From NCBI GenBank assembly GCA_944472135.2, contig OX235263.1, positions 26,775,379 to 26,839,378 on the forward strand: 64,000 nucleotides of DNA, in the 5' to 3' direction. The stretch is from Trichobilharzia regenti. Its lineage: Eukaryota; Platyhelminthes; Trematoda; Strigeidida; Schistosomatidae. The position numbers were made by a program, and so were the translations under genes. The notes under the pieces are model-generated. The model saw only the letters and a program-made list of their open reading frames with translations. It was not told the DNA's origin and searched no databases. Position 1 is the first letter of the stretch; each line of letters begins with the position of its first letter. Positions 40,578 to 51,344 of this stretch are shown here, one piece after another.

Positions 40578-41455
40578 ATTATTATTATTACTATACCCTT
40601 AGGTTACAGATGGAATATAGGGGCTTCAACAACATATCTCCATTTCAATCTACCCTGCGCACTCCACTTAAGCTGGCTCCATGATTGCAAATAAGCCATC
40701 ATCCTCTCCTCACACTGTCTCCCCAGTATCCCTCTAGGACCGATGGCTAACTTGTTGTTTCTTGCTCAGGTTCCACTAGAGCTATGACCTGCCTGGTTTA
40801 TTTTATATTTTTGATTACAGCTTGATTCCACACTGTATTTTTGGTACAAGTATGGAATTTTCAGCGTGGATATCGGTAGCCCAAATTTGCAGGCCGACCA
40901 TAGATATCAGGTGTGCGTCGGCGAGGGCTCGAAACTCGGACCATGTGCATGGTCGGCGAGAGTCCTAACCACTGTGCACGACGCACTTTTCCCAGAGAGT
41001 GTCCGATTCATCTCTTTTTCTCTGTGCATATTTGTTGGGTAATCGGTGGTTGGCTGGTTTCTTCCCGGAGATCTTTGTTTCTAATTCTTTCTGGTTATTT
41101 GATTTTGAATGGGGGGGGGGGCGAAGGCGGCTGTTGATAGAAGTTTGCAGTTTGTTTGAAGTGATTCTCTTGATCCACCAAGTTTCTGACATTTACAGAG
41201 AAATTGACTTAACAGTAGTGTTGAAAATCTTGATTTTTTCACTAGTCTGAGTGCAGAGGTTTTCTACACTGATTTCAGAGTGATGCAGGTCTGCCCCGAA
41301 TCTCCGATTTCGGTTCTGACATCGTCATGAGTGCTTTTGCTTCTATTTGAAAGAATGCTGACTCGATGAGTGAAAGAAGCAACTTAGTTTAAATTTCTCC
41401 AGTTGGTAAATAGGTTATTGGTTGGTTAGAAGGCTGCTTTTTGCTATGCGTTATT
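40578..41455 (-). mobile_element. RTE LINE C-terminal fragment with nested SINE-C
   Basis: 3' motif complement 'gatggaatataggggcttca' after an ATT tail; C-terminal region 41192-40990 contains 'RITSNKLQTSINSRL'. A SINE-C lies within the 3' region at 40798-40988. A G11 run at 41111-41121 disrupts the frame. Confidence 0.7.
40798..40988 (-). mobile_element. SINE-C nested in an RTE
   Basis: Minus strand: head begins near 40986; box B-like 'GAGTTTCGAGCCC'; middle 'cctgatatctatggtcgg'; tail 'gctgaaaattccatacttgt ... gtggaatcaagctgtaatc' with A/T-rich end at 40798-40812. Insertion is in the minus direction, the same as its host RTE. Confidence 0.8.
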
Positions 41456-41825
41456 CAGTACGCAGCAACGGACGGTAGTTGTTGATAAAAGTTTGAAGAC
41501 TGCTCAAACTGTTTCTGGTAACGTGCAAACTGCTGATTTTTGTCGAAGCGCTGATTTGATTTGATATTGATGTTAGAAATCCGAATTTTGTTCTTTAAGC
41601 TTAGTGCAGAAGATTTCCACACCAAAGTCAGATTAATGAAGGCCTGTCTTGCCTTTCGTATCCTCCCTGAGCTTGATATTTCCATCTCCGTCACTCGTCT
41701 GTAGTTAGGACGATGTTAGCTATGTGATTTCCTTGAAAACTATTACGTCAACAGTGGTTGGTGCTTCTTAATGTCGTGTGTTCACTTGAAGTCTTGTCTT
41801 TGCTACCTGTTGCCTCTCAACAGAT
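41456..41825 (-). mobile_element. RTE LINE, C-terminal fragment (second of three in a row)
   Basis: Frame 41694-41455 contains 'IRKARQAFINLTLVWKSSAL', 'KNKIRISNINIKS' and 'FEQSSNFYQQLP', the RTE C-terminal segment (A-F-x-x-L-x-x-x-W-K-S). It repeats what 41180-41330 also encodes, so it is a separate copy. Confidence 0.75.
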
Positions 41826-43700
41826 ATTCACTCTATCCCCATTTTCCCATACATATTTCTTAGACAATAAAAGGACAATTTGTTCATTTTCGGAGATCCT
41901 TGTTACTCATGCGTTCTGGTCATCGGAATTTTAGAATGAAGAGAAGCCAGTTATTCATAAAAGTTTGCGGCCTGATGGAAGTGCTTTCCGTGATGCGCCA
42001 CATTGCTGATATATACAGAAGAAATGACATACACTGGCATTAAATATCTTAATTTTCTTCACCATGCTAAGTGCAGCAGATTTCTTCGCTGATTTCAGAA
42101 TGATGGTCTGTCTCACCTTTCCAATTCTGACGGGTTTTATCATCATCACCATCATCCATGTAGTCACCTTTAACTGAAATGATGCTGTCTACATTATTGA
42201 AGGAAGTGGCCTTGTTCAAATTTATCCCGTTGATAATTTTTGATACTTGTTGTTCTTCGTTGGTTATCTCCATCACCTCCAGCTTCGCTAGAAGTCCTGT
42301 CTTTGATGCCTGCCTCTTCTGTTGACTTACTGGTTTTCGCCTATAAGTCTTCAATTCTGCTTGGTAATAGACATAAATCATCCGGGAATTCTAAAATCTT
42401 CTAGAGTCTTCTAATCTGTCCAACGTATTCCTATCTTCTTGCCACTCGCCACATTCTGTCACATAATGTAATCCACCAAAGTTAGGAATATCAGTGAGGA
42501 TAGTCGGCAGATAGCCTAGTCTTACTCATGTCTTTACTTCAAAGACTTCACCGAGTTTTCCATTGCGAATCACTTGACATGTGACGTCTTCATGTATCTG
42601 TTCAGGGAGGTTGTTTTAGAGAATCAAGGCACTCCTCAGTGTTGATGTATATTCCAAATTACTTCTCAGTCAACGCAGTCTGTCGGAAGCCTTTTTGAAG
42701 TCGATGAAGCTGTTGAAGTAGAAGGTTTGACTGCCATTCTATGCTTTGTTTGATGGTTATGCGTAGAGTTTTGCAATTTGATCAACACGTGATTTGCCTT
42801 TCTGGAATCCAGCTTATTCCAGCGTAGACGACTTTCGCATCCAGTACATCTTTTATTCTCTCCAGGATGATTTGACCTAATATTTAACTTGGTGTGGACA
42901 AGAGCATTATTCCACCACGGTTCTTACAAAAGTGTAGGTCGCCCTTCTTTGATAGGTTGACGAGATCTATTTCCTTCCAATCAGTAGGCGCTTTTCCTTC
43001 ATTCTAAACGTTTGCTATAGTGACGTCAGCATTTACACTGCAGTCTCTGAATCCGTTTTCAGTACTTCAGGAGTAATTCCTTTCCGTTCTGCTGCCTTTG
43101 CAGCTGGTCATCATAAGCTTCCGTTTTTGTTAGTAGAATGGTTTCTACTGACAGTTCTCTGCGTGTTGATGTTGAAATTTGTGCCTGACTTTCACGTGAT
43201 GGTAGATTCAAGTGATTAGCCCATTGTTTTATTTGTTTCTCCTCCGTGATAATTAGGTTCCCTTCACCGTCTTTTATAGGTATTCCCCGTGTTCAGCCTT
43301 TCTTGGATAGAAACCTGGTTATGTGATATAATGTTCTGAGGTCTCTTTTACCTTTGGCATGTTCTGCTGCAGCTGTCAGTGTATCGTAGAATTGTCTTTT
43401 GTCTTTCCTAGCACTATTCTTCACTTCTTTCCTTATTCAGTGCAGTGCTCATTGAACTAATTTTCTCCTTTTGTATTCCATCTTCTGTTTCATCTCTATC
43501 TCTCTCTTTTGTTTGCTTACAGGTAACCTTAAAGACTTATTCCTATTCTACCCGCTACTTCCTCCCAAGACAACTGCACAGATTTTGCATCAACGTCACT
43601 TTCAGAGAGTTTAAATATTCTTCCTTAGAAGTCTTTTCGAGGATGCTGTGCAATGTTTCCCACTTTCCTCTTATAGCTGCAGTGAAGGCATGTCTTGTAG
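41826..43700 (-). mobile_element. RTE LINE, longest span (linker to C-terminus)
   Basis: Minus strand from about 43450: 'RKDKRQFYDTLTAAAEHAKG', the linker between endonuclease and RT, then 'ITEEKQIKQWANHLNLPS', a decayed RT start (43100-43000), RT core remnants (42900-42500, including 'ctccaggatgatttgacctaat') and the C-terminal part at 42381-41955 ('KTGLLAKLEVMEITNEEQQV'). The copy has many stops and shifts but the longest reach toward the N-terminus in this window. Confidence 0.75.
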
Positions 43701-43704
43701 ATAT

Positions 43705-44720
43705 TATTATTATTTTTCCTTTGGGTTCCTAGTGAAACATAGGGCTTCAACTGCACGTCTCCACTTGCCACTTCTGTCTTCCTTCTGCTGTACTTTTCAC
43801 CTGCATCTATGTTAGTCCATACTCCTTCAACTCCTCTTCACACGATCTCCTCCATGTCACCCTTGCACTGACGTCCCACTCGCCGCTTCCCATTCTGTCG
43901 GGTTCCACTCGAGCAATGGCCTGACGCGCTATGTCACCCAGCGGCCTCATCAGCCAGTGTTTAATCCATCTCCACTTTCGCCTGCATAAATGGCAACCTA
44001 CTTAAATCATTGCGCTACCGAAATTATTTTCTTTCAAAATGCTTAAGTTCACCTGGATTTATCATTGTTTTAATCGTCCAGTTATATCAGATGACCTATG
44101 CATAAACTTGCGCTATGATTTAACTTGCTCCTAAGTAAACGCTGTCCAATTCTTCAACGAAATGGAGATATACTTCAGATTATTACTTTACATGTGAATT
44201 CTGTGTGAAGAAAAAAGTACCTTGGAACTGAAAAGGCAGAAAATTTTTGTACCGTATATTCGCATACTGTCTTAAATAAAGCTTTACCATTATTATTATT
44301 ATTATTATATTTGTTGGGTGATTGGTTCTTGTTTAGTTTCTTCCTATAGTTTCTTGTTGGTGATTCTTTCTGGCCATCTGATCTTCAGCATAGAGCCAGC
44401 GAAGACAGTTGTTGGTTGATAAAGGTTTTCAATGACCTGTGGTAAATATTCTTTGTGATTCGCCCGCCAAGTTTTTGATCCGTATAGTAGAACTGACTGA
44501 CTTTACGTTGTTTGTATTGAAAATCCGACTGAATTTTGTTGTTGATGCTGTATTGAGTGACGAAGATTTTTCGATTGATTTCAGGCTGATGAATGTGTGC
44601 GTTTCTCGCCCACCTTCCCGATTCTCGCTGGATTTGACATTCTCGTCCATTCCTACTGCCTGTAATTGAGACAATGCTCAATGCTAGATAATTGAATGAA
44701 GTAACCTTGTAGTTGCTTGT
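43705..44720 (-). mobile_element. RTE LINE 3' end interrupted by an insertion
   Basis: 3' motif complement 'cctagtgaaacatagggctt' after an ATT tail (43710-43720); 3' region to 'atctccactttcgcctgca' at about 43986; then resumes at 44309 'tatttgttgggtgattggtt' and continues with C-terminal coding (44681-44385). Confidence 0.75.
43987..44308 (+). mobile_element. 321-bp insertion with CR1-like (ATT)n end
   Basis: Splits the RTE exactly between 'cgcctgca' and 'tatttgttggg', which are contiguous in other copies. Its end 'gtcttaaataaagctttaccatt' with (ATT)n at about 44287-44308 resembles CR1 3' ends. The rest matches nothing else in the window. It is a 5'-truncated LINE end or an unclassified SINE. 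Confidence 0.7.
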
Positions 44721-44724
44721 AGAT

Positions 44725-45428
44725 AATCTTCAGCCAAACCTTCAATGTCTCTGTTGTCATATCCACAGAGTTTACTGTCTATAATCAAAGTTAAGCAACT
44801 TTTTTTTTCCTTAGTTAGGCAGTAAGATACTGAGAAAACGAGGTGGAAAAAATAATCATTATTAGAAAAGAAACCAAAATTTTAATTATGTAAATAAATA
44901 ATTTATAATCTATCTGTAACAATTGTTGTTGTTCTTGTTTTTGTGTTTTTTGTGTTTTTTACTTTGCTGAATCTCTTTTGATTCTTTAATGAGATTTTTC
45001 AATAGACAGTTGTTTGTAGGAAGAGAATGAGTTGATAGTTGTTATTACTACGACTACTATTACTATTGTTATGTTTATTAGTAGTAGTGGCAGTAGTGAA
45101 CACTATTCAGCATAATTAATAAATTTTACTTTAAATCAATGATGTGGGCAGAAAAATTAAAACAAAAATAACAAATTTAAGTTGTTTTTTCTTTCAAGAT
45201 ACTTTCTTCTTTTCTTCTACAGAAATATAGTGTGTGTATGTGTATCTATTGTCTTTTGCAGGTTAACATTTTAAAGACATGCTGTGAATCTGATGGGGTA
45301 TATTCCCCAGGAGGTATACAAAATTTCAATTGCGTTAGATTTTGTTCCATATAACCGCTTTAGTGTATTTGTGTTACCGTGGTTATAAACTGAGATTGTT
45401 AATAAAAAATATTTTAGAAAAAACAAAC
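44725..45428. other. unassigned AT-rich DNA
   Basis: No gene or element recognised. Confidence 0.4.
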
Positions 45429-45431
45429 AAC

Positions 45432-45810
45432 CGGGTTTGATCAAGAGTTGACAATAGTTGGACAACTGTTGGAAAACCAAGGACTACTAGAAGGCTGTTT
45501 TGTTCTCTTTCAGGAGTCCTTATCAGTAGACACCGACTGGAGTTCGAATCTAGAACCTTCTGATTATATAAGAGGAGCTTGTGGATTATTTATGTACTGC
45601 GACCTGATGCAGAGAATTGCTCATGATAATCAGCTTCTGATAGTTCACAGTACATGCAGCTGAATCGCTGGTGGGTGAGTACTGCTGAAGAGTTTCAGAC
45701 TAGGGTGCAACAGCTGTTCAGTGCCCCTTACTGGTTTCTAAGGGTTCATTACTTGATATCAGCTGGTGATCCAATCTGCAACCAGTCAGATCTTTGCAAA
45801 CCAACACTCA
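45432..45810. mobile_element. HHR-SINE B fold-back copy 1
   Basis: Minus-oriented tail and hammerhead complement (45437-45520), box B-like complement 'ggagttcgaatctagaacc', then plus-oriented hammerhead at 45677-45733: stem I GAGTACTG, core CTGAAGA (45685-45691), but GAAA reads GCAA. Tail 'aagggttcattacttgatatc' and 'ccaacactcaatgtg' end it. Confidence 0.7.
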
Positions 45811-45827
45811 ATGTGTAAACATTTTTA

Positions 45828-46210
45828 GGATAGACCATGATTTGACATCAGTTAAAGAACCATTGAAAATGAAACAGTACAGGACAGCTGTTTTATGCTA
45901 GTTTGGCAGTCATCAGCAGGATATGATCACTGGGTTTCGAACCAAGGGTCTTCTGATTACAATACAAGCTCGTAAACCATTCAGCCACTGGGACCTGATT
46001 CATTAACTCATGAATTCTAACTTTGACGAATTTGTGGCTGAATGATGCACGAGGATGCCTTGTTACCAGAAAGTCCTGGGTCCGAAATCCAGTGCGTGAG
46101 TACTGCCGATGTGTCCCAAATTAGAACGAAACAGATGTCCAATACTCCCTGCTGGCTTAACAATTGTTCTCTAATTGATATTAAATACAATCTCTGCAAA
46201 CCAATTCTTG
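45828..46210. mobile_element. HHR-SINE B fold-back copy 2
   Basis: Minus part 45830-46025 with box B complement 'gggtttcgaacc' and tail complement; plus part 46026-46210 with 'tggctgaatgatgcacgagg' (box A region), 'ctgggtccgaaatccag' (box B region), hammerhead (46098-46148) and tail 'ttgttctctaattgatatta'. It directly follows fold-back copy 1. Confidence 0.75.
46098..46148 (+). ncRNA. hammerhead-like motif (SINE B) with strong stem I
   Basis: Stem I GAGTACTG (46098-46105) against CAATACTC; core CCGATGT (two changes from CUGANGA); stem II GTCCC/AGAAC weakened; GAAA at 46128-46131; ACAGATGT stem III; cleavage base C46139. It supports the family pattern although it is likely inactive. Confidence 0.6.
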
Positions 46211-46214
46211 ACAA

Positions 46215-46635
46215 ATATAAAAAGTAACTGGAGTCATAATGATGGCAAAGTAGGATAACTGGGAAAAGTGTCAGTAGTTCTACTAATGCTGACGGGTAGT
46301 TCATTTAAATCACTTGGCTACCTTAATTCTTATCCAGGGTAATTCATCAACTCCTATCGATCTCTTAATCTTTAAAACATCCACTTATTTTTCCTTTTAA
46401 ATCTCTGCATGAACTCGTGTATGATTTTAGTTTGCTGTGATGAGGGGAAAACACAGTTCAGGATTGGATATTGCTTCAGATGGAGCAACATACACACACA
46501 CACAGTATCACACGATTATTATTTTACTAGACAGATCCTTTATCAAAAGCAAATGTTTGGTAATTTGAATACGCTGAAAATTATTTACAATATGTTAACA
46601 TAGTTAAAAAACATACAAAATCACATGGAATTTTA
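46215..46635. other. unassigned DNA
   Basis: No gene recognised. Confidence 0.35.
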
Positions 46636-46639
46636 CAAC

Positions 46640-46843
46640 TAGCGGCTCAGAGGTAGAATTCTCACCAGCTACTCAAATGGTCCAGGGTTGGGTTCGGGGT
46701 CGACGCACTACCAATCCTCACTTAGGTGGTAATAAGCCGAGTAAAGAGGGAAGGTACTGTGTGAGACCATTAATCCCCTGCTACCGAAACTTCAGAGCTC
46801 TAGCTTGAAGCTCTACGTTCCACTGGGAACTCAAAAGAATAAA
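46640..46843 (+). mobile_element. SINE-R copy
   Basis: Box A-like 'TAGCGGCTCAGAGG', box B-like 'GGGTTGGGTTCGGGG' (changed), body 'aaagagggaaggtactgtgtgag', tail 'gctctacgttccactgggaac' and A-rich end. It lies immediately before a PLE. Confidence 0.7.
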
Positions 46844-46854
46844 AAGAACTGACC

Positions 46855-47830
46855 GAAAATGCATTCCGAAAACATGGACCTCAACAGTCGTCATTCCATA
46901 TAGAGCAAAGACGTCAGACGATATCAGAAGAGTACTCAATAAGCTCGACATTAGAGTTTTCTTCAAAAAACATTAGACACACTATGAAACAACCCTGTCC
47001 ATATAAAAGACCAAATCTCTAGGAATTGTCCATCTAATTGTGTCTATAAAATAAAATGCTTGGAATGTGATGCGATATACATCGGACAAACATCTCGAGA
47101 AATCAAAATCAGAAGAAATGAACTCCGTAAAGCATCTATTCGACCACCAAGAAATCCGGTTGAACTAGAAAAACTTGAAAAATCATCAGCCATAGGTGGT
47201 CTACACGCTATAAAATCAGGCCACAAAATTGATTTTGACAATATTGAGATAATTCAGAAAAACTTCAGTGATCACAAAGAAGGTCCAATATCAGAAGCAC
47301 TCCATATCAAGTGGGATCCAAATTGTCTGAACAGAAATGAGGGACTAAAAGAGCATCTGACCTGGTTACAACACCTCCCTCCCCTTCCCAACGAAGCGAC
47401 TAAGTCAACACGAATATGATAAGCAAGTTCACTATGCAAACACACACTACTTTTATAATGTCATACACTGATTAAATCCAACAATCTACACTTGATTTTG
47501 TTATCTCTACCAGTTGACCAACTTAACAACGAAAAATGACCCAAGACTGACGAACGATGACCAAAACTTTGTTTTGATATCATTACAGATGTACAATTAC
47601 CTTTGATATTTGGTTCAGTGATCTTCATTGTTATTTTGACTTTCAATATGTCGCTTTAGCTTGACCTAAGTCTATTTTCTCACCCCTTAACACTTCGTTA
47701 TATATATGCTGAGATTTTGTAAATTCTGGCTTAATAATACTTTGATAAAGCTATTAACAGCATTGAATATCGAAACGTCAGTAAAAATAATATCTTCTTG
47801 TTTTTCATTCATTGGGAAATACACAAAGCA
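46855..47830 (+). mobile_element. Penelope-like element, GIY-YIG end and 3' UTR
   Basis: Comprises the linker (46910-47030, broken), a readable GIY-YIG domain (47037-47419) and a 3' UTR to about 47830. Part of this 3' UTR (about 47580-47720) is found in reverse orientation in the next PLE at 54345-54475. Confidence 0.75.
47037..47419 (+). pseudogene. PLE GIY-YIG endonuclease domain, best preserved
   Basis: Open from about 47037 to the stop at 47419. Starts 'CVYKIKCLECDAIYIGQTSR', containing the GIY-YIG signature (V-Y-K ... I-Y-I-G-Q) and a C-x-x-C pair, then 'EIKIRRNELRKA', 'LEKLEKSSAIGGLHAIKSGH', 'IDFDNIEIIQKNFSDHKEGP', 'SEALHIKWDPNCLNR'. This order is that of PLE C-termini, where the nuclease nicks DNA for target-primed reverse transcription. 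The RT domain is missing and no start codon context exists, so it is a fragment. Confidence 0.8.
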
Positions 47831-47834
47831 CTTT

Positions 47835-48338
47835 TATTATAAAAGGAACTTTCTTTCCCCTTTAACATAATGTGGTCAAAATAGTTAACGGGTGCCCGAT
47901 AAGAAGAATCCTTTTGCTTGATAGCTTTGTTCCATTTGAAATCATATTAGACACAAAAATAGAACCTGATGCAGATGAGGCTATCCAGAAGAATATTCTC
48001 TGTTCATTAATCAGGCTTTGAAAATATAATTTTTAAGAGTGGGTTTATAGCTCTTCCTAGCAACGACGTTTATTGTAGCAACACAATCCGTTGCTATGTT
48101 CACGCGATGACATAAGTAATAAATGTATGTATTTTTAGACAGTTGACATTAAAATAGTGAATTTGAGAATTTTTTTATTTTGATTTATTTGTTTGAATGT
48201 CTTAAAAGTACTTGGTACTCTGTAGGAGTAGATGTATTTAGAAATTAGATCATAAAGTTAAGCATAGGAAGTCTCGCTTTCATGATTTTACGCTAGTAGT
48301 TGTGGTCTGTTACATCAGAAATACTTTTTAGAATTTAA
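47835..48338. other. unassigned AT-rich DNA
   Basis: No gene or element recognised. Confidence 0.35.
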
Positions 48339-48339
48339 T

Positions 48340-48503
48340 TGGTGGATGCTGATTAGCAGTGGAATCCAGAATGTGCATTTCGTCCTATTTGCGCCTCCTC
48401 ATCTGTATGTGCCTGCATTCCGCAGTGAGTGATGATGTTCTCACTGAGGTTTGAACCAAGTGACCCAAGTTTCAGACGCCAAAACGTTATCCACTAGACC
48501 ACT
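48340..48503 (-). mobile_element. Sm-alpha-like unit part, minus strand
   Basis: Complement of hammerhead (48358-48417; minus-strand reading has AGGACGAAATGCACATT and CTGGATTCC but a changed core) and of the tRNA-like head ('caccaagtgacccaagtttcag', box A complement 'ttatccactagaccact' at 48487-48503). The head abuts an inverted arm. Confidence 0.8.
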
Positions 48504-48665
48504 CGTCCCGAATCGGACGAAATGCGCATTCTGGATTCCACTGCTAATCACCATCCACCGATTAACTTCCAGTTGCATATCCAGACATCGTGGAAACATC
48601 TGCACAAGAAGCCGACATGCTGACCTGAGACCGAGCACTTCAGTTCAATGAATCGTCGGGAAAAT
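48504..48665 (+). mobile_element. Sm-alpha-like inverted arm starting at stem II
   Basis: Begins 'cgtcccgaatcggacgaaat', then 'gcgcattctggattccactg', 'caccatccaccgattaac' and the tail 'gccgacatgctgacctgaga'. It starts within the hammerhead stem II. With 48340-48503 it forms the same fold-back layout as 9052-9471. Confidence 0.8.
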
Positions 48666-48744
48666 GTAAAATTGAAATAAAGAAATACCTTTTGTTGACT
48701 AGTATCCTAGTGGTGTTCTTTCAAACTGAAATTGTTAGAAGTAT

Positions 48745-49075
48745 TGTATATTATTATTCTCTTACGCTGTAATTGCAACATAGGGCCTCATTCCATCAAG
48801 TTCTGTGCAAACCTCTTTAGCTAGCTATGAAAAATACTCATAATCTTTTTCTTGCCTTCACATGATCTCCTCCACGTCATCCCCTCGAACCAACGCCTGA
48901 GTCTTCTTTTCCCGTTCGGGTTCATCTTGACCAATGGCCTGGAGTTTGATGTTACTCAGTGGCCTCCTTAGCGTGTGTGTGTATGTGTTTGATTCATCCC
49001 CGTTACCTTCAGCCTATCTGCTGGATAATCGACCCTTGGTTGATTCGTATCGAGAGTTCTTTTTTTGCAGCTTTG
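48745..49075 (-). mobile_element. RTE LINE 3' region
   Basis: 3' motif complement 'attgcaacatagggcctcat' after an ATT-rich tail, 'cacatgatctcctccacgtc', 'gaccaatggcctggag', 'ctggataatcgacccttgg' as in other RTE 3' regions. Confidence 0.7.
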
Positions 49076-49079
49076 TAAT

Positions 49080-49530
49080 ACGTCATCCTATAATTTTCAA
49101 ATGTGTAAACTTTTCACTCGATGCCTAATCTTTGTAGAACTATTCAGTTAATACTTTGTCAGAGTTCGTATAAATTATTTTAAAATGTCCTTAATACAGC
49201 TAGTTTTGAAGGATATGTGATCTGTAGTCATACTGAGATCAGTTTTTGAAACTTGATTGATTTTGTCTTTGCGTCTGAAGGAGCAAACATGCTGTATAAT
49301 TCAACCGTGTTTTTGTTAATTAACTCAGCTCGTTTTCTATCTCCAGTCTTCTTGACATGGATGATTTTTTGCATTATTTTCTCCTTTTAATAAGTTCTTT
49401 TGTATATTGATTTCACCTGGTGTATTTTAGACACCAGTTCGTGCCGTTACAAAATTTCGCTGGCCTTCTTTCACTTCAAACAACACTCTTACAAAAAAGC
49501 GTCTTCAAGCCAACTTTAATTTGGATTGTT
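49080..49530. other. unassigned DNA
   Basis: No gene or element recognised. Confidence 0.35.
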
Positions 49531-49534
49531 GTAT

Positions 49535-49595
49535 TCAGACCATGATCACGATCTGACATCATTAGGTGATCCATTGGAGAACCATAGAGAAATGG
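49535..49595 (-). repeat. HHR-SINE B tail fragment
   Basis: 'ccatgatcacgatctgacatc' and 'ggtgatccattggagaacca' are the complement of the SINE B tail. Confidence 0.5.
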
Positions 49596-49599
49596 ACAA

Positions 49600-50400
49600 A
49601 ATTATAGACAGAAGACCAGGTGTTCAGCGAAGAGTCTCTTTTCGGAGGATTCGTTTTTGAAGCTTTAGAATCGCAAATATATATGGGTTATTTTGTATGT
49701 AAGTGTACATTAAGTTTGTCAAACAAAAATACTATCGGTTATGGTTATTTTAACTAAGCAGGTGAGAATTAGTCAGTTTTCGGTGGAGTTGCGTAATACA
49801 AAAGGTATTTAGAGGAATTGAGTGTTGATAGAAAACGATGGTAAGAAAAGTGATGAGTTGTCATAGACGATTGTTAAAGAAGAGCTACGCAACAAAATAA
49901 ATAGTTTGATGAAAGATTTGTGCTCAGTGTGTACATGGAAACAAAATAAAAAAAATACCGAATAACGTAAGAGTTTTAAGGAAATACAATAATTTTAATT
50001 AGTCAGAAAAACAAGCATAAAGCAAAAGTCAAGTCAGATCAACAGAGTTGTTACCATGATAGTAGAAGGTGTTGAATAATGTTATTTTGTATGCATAGTT
50101 CTGGTTCTTTCTAGCTGAATGGCATGGGCTTCTGTAATGCAAAGAAGGTGGAAATGTATTGTGTTTGGCAGGTTGTTCTTCACTTTCTAGATTAGTTTGA
50201 AAGAAACGTTTTTTGAGATGGAATGATCAGTTGTGACGAGATATTCGATTATCGCATTCCTTATACGGCTACTACTTCCTTTCTGCAGCCACGCTGGATA
50301 GTGTTCTTTGACTCTTTCTGACAGGATGCTCATTGAACGACTAATATACCTGGCTCTAAAGCAACAGGCGAATTGATATATGCACACATAGAAGTGGTCA
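49600..50400 (-). mobile_element. Penelope-like element, GIY-YIG fragment and 3' UTR
   Basis: Minus-strand frame 50387-50187 encodes 'CCFRARYISRSMSILSERVK' followed by 'EHYPAWLQKG' and 'IEYLVTTDHS'. The Y-I-x-R-S and R-x-K-E-H stretches are the GIY-YIG core of this PLE group, and the fragment at 4.7 kb is its relative. The 3' UTR (49600-50150) has a solo relative at 15195-15700. Confidence 0.7.
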
Positions 50401-50499
50401 GGTGCGGGATCTTGTCCTATGCCTATGTCTATGCCTCTTGGTGGACATCCTTTTTGTATGAAGATTTCTTTCAGGAAGCATAGTTCTTATTCCACGATA

Positions 50500-50630
50500 T
50501 CAGAGATGTAATTGTTTCATCGTGGTCAGCAGTAAACACAAGTCGGTATTCGGAACCAGAATCTTCAGGTTACATGGTAGATCATTCAATCACTTGGACC
50601 TGATCCAATGGTCAGACAAAGATTCCGGCT
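50500..50630 (-). repeat. HHR-SINE B fragment
   Basis: 'ttgtttcatcgtggtcagcag' (decayed hammerhead complement), 'cggaaccagaatcttcaggtta' (box B region) and 'ttcaatcacttggacctgat' (box A region complement). Confidence 0.5.
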
Positions 50631-50634
50631 CATC

Positions 50635-51155
50635 TATTCATCAGCCAATTCAACTCGTTTAGGTTTAAAAGCCTACTTTGACCTCATTTTCACAAAGGAG
50701 AAGAATGGTGTTCACATCGGTGTCAGTTGTAAATGTCGATGAGAAACCTCCCAGGTTTTTCTTTATTGCTCAAAAATAATCAAGAAGTAAACACTTAGTC
50801 AAACATGTGAGATACAGTTGATGGACTTCACTGGAAAGTCAAATATTGTAGAATGCAGTCCGTTGACATTTTTTGCTTATACATTTCTTCTGACAGGGAG
50901 TATTGTTAGATCTTCTTCTTAAACGTATCAAAATCCATGATGCTACGTATCATCCTTGTTAGTGTGAATTATCAAAGTTTGTCCGGAATGTTGGAAAAAT
51001 TTATATTGTCCTATATAACATTAATTCACAAGTAGAAGGCTTCATCGCTAAACTATGCAGATCATGAGAACACGATTCAGAACAGATTTATCTTTCCAGA
51101 TGAGAACTTTGTATATCATCAGTTTCCATGCATGTCTGCCTTTTCAGACGAATTT
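50635..51155. other. unassigned DNA
   Basis: No gene or element recognised. Confidence 0.35.
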
Positions 51156-51157
51156 TT

Positions 51158-51342
51158 CTTTTGAGTACAGCTTGACTCCACACCGTATTTTTGGTACAAG
51201 TATGAAATTTTTAGCATGTGATATCGGTAGCCCAAATTTTGCAGGCCGACCATTGATGATATCAGGTGTGCGTCGGCAGGGAATCGAACCTCTGACCATC
51301 TGCATGGTTGAAGAGAGTCCTAACCACTGTGCCACCGACACA
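51158..51342 (-). mobile_element. SINE-C, minus-strand copy
   Basis: Head starts near 51341 ('gtgtcggtggcacagtggtt' in minus reading); box B-like 'GGTTCGATTCC' (complement of 51283-51293); middle 'cctgatatcatcaatggtcg'; tail 'gctaaaaatttcatacttgt ... ggtgtggagtcaagctgtac'. Confidence 0.8.
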
Positions 51343-51344
51343 CA

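Noticed and set aside
47735..47790. Hammerhead in the PLE at 47 kb (GAAACGTC)
   Set aside because: The GAAACGUC side fits a PLE-type site, but I could not find a CUGANGA core or a pairing stem II upstream.
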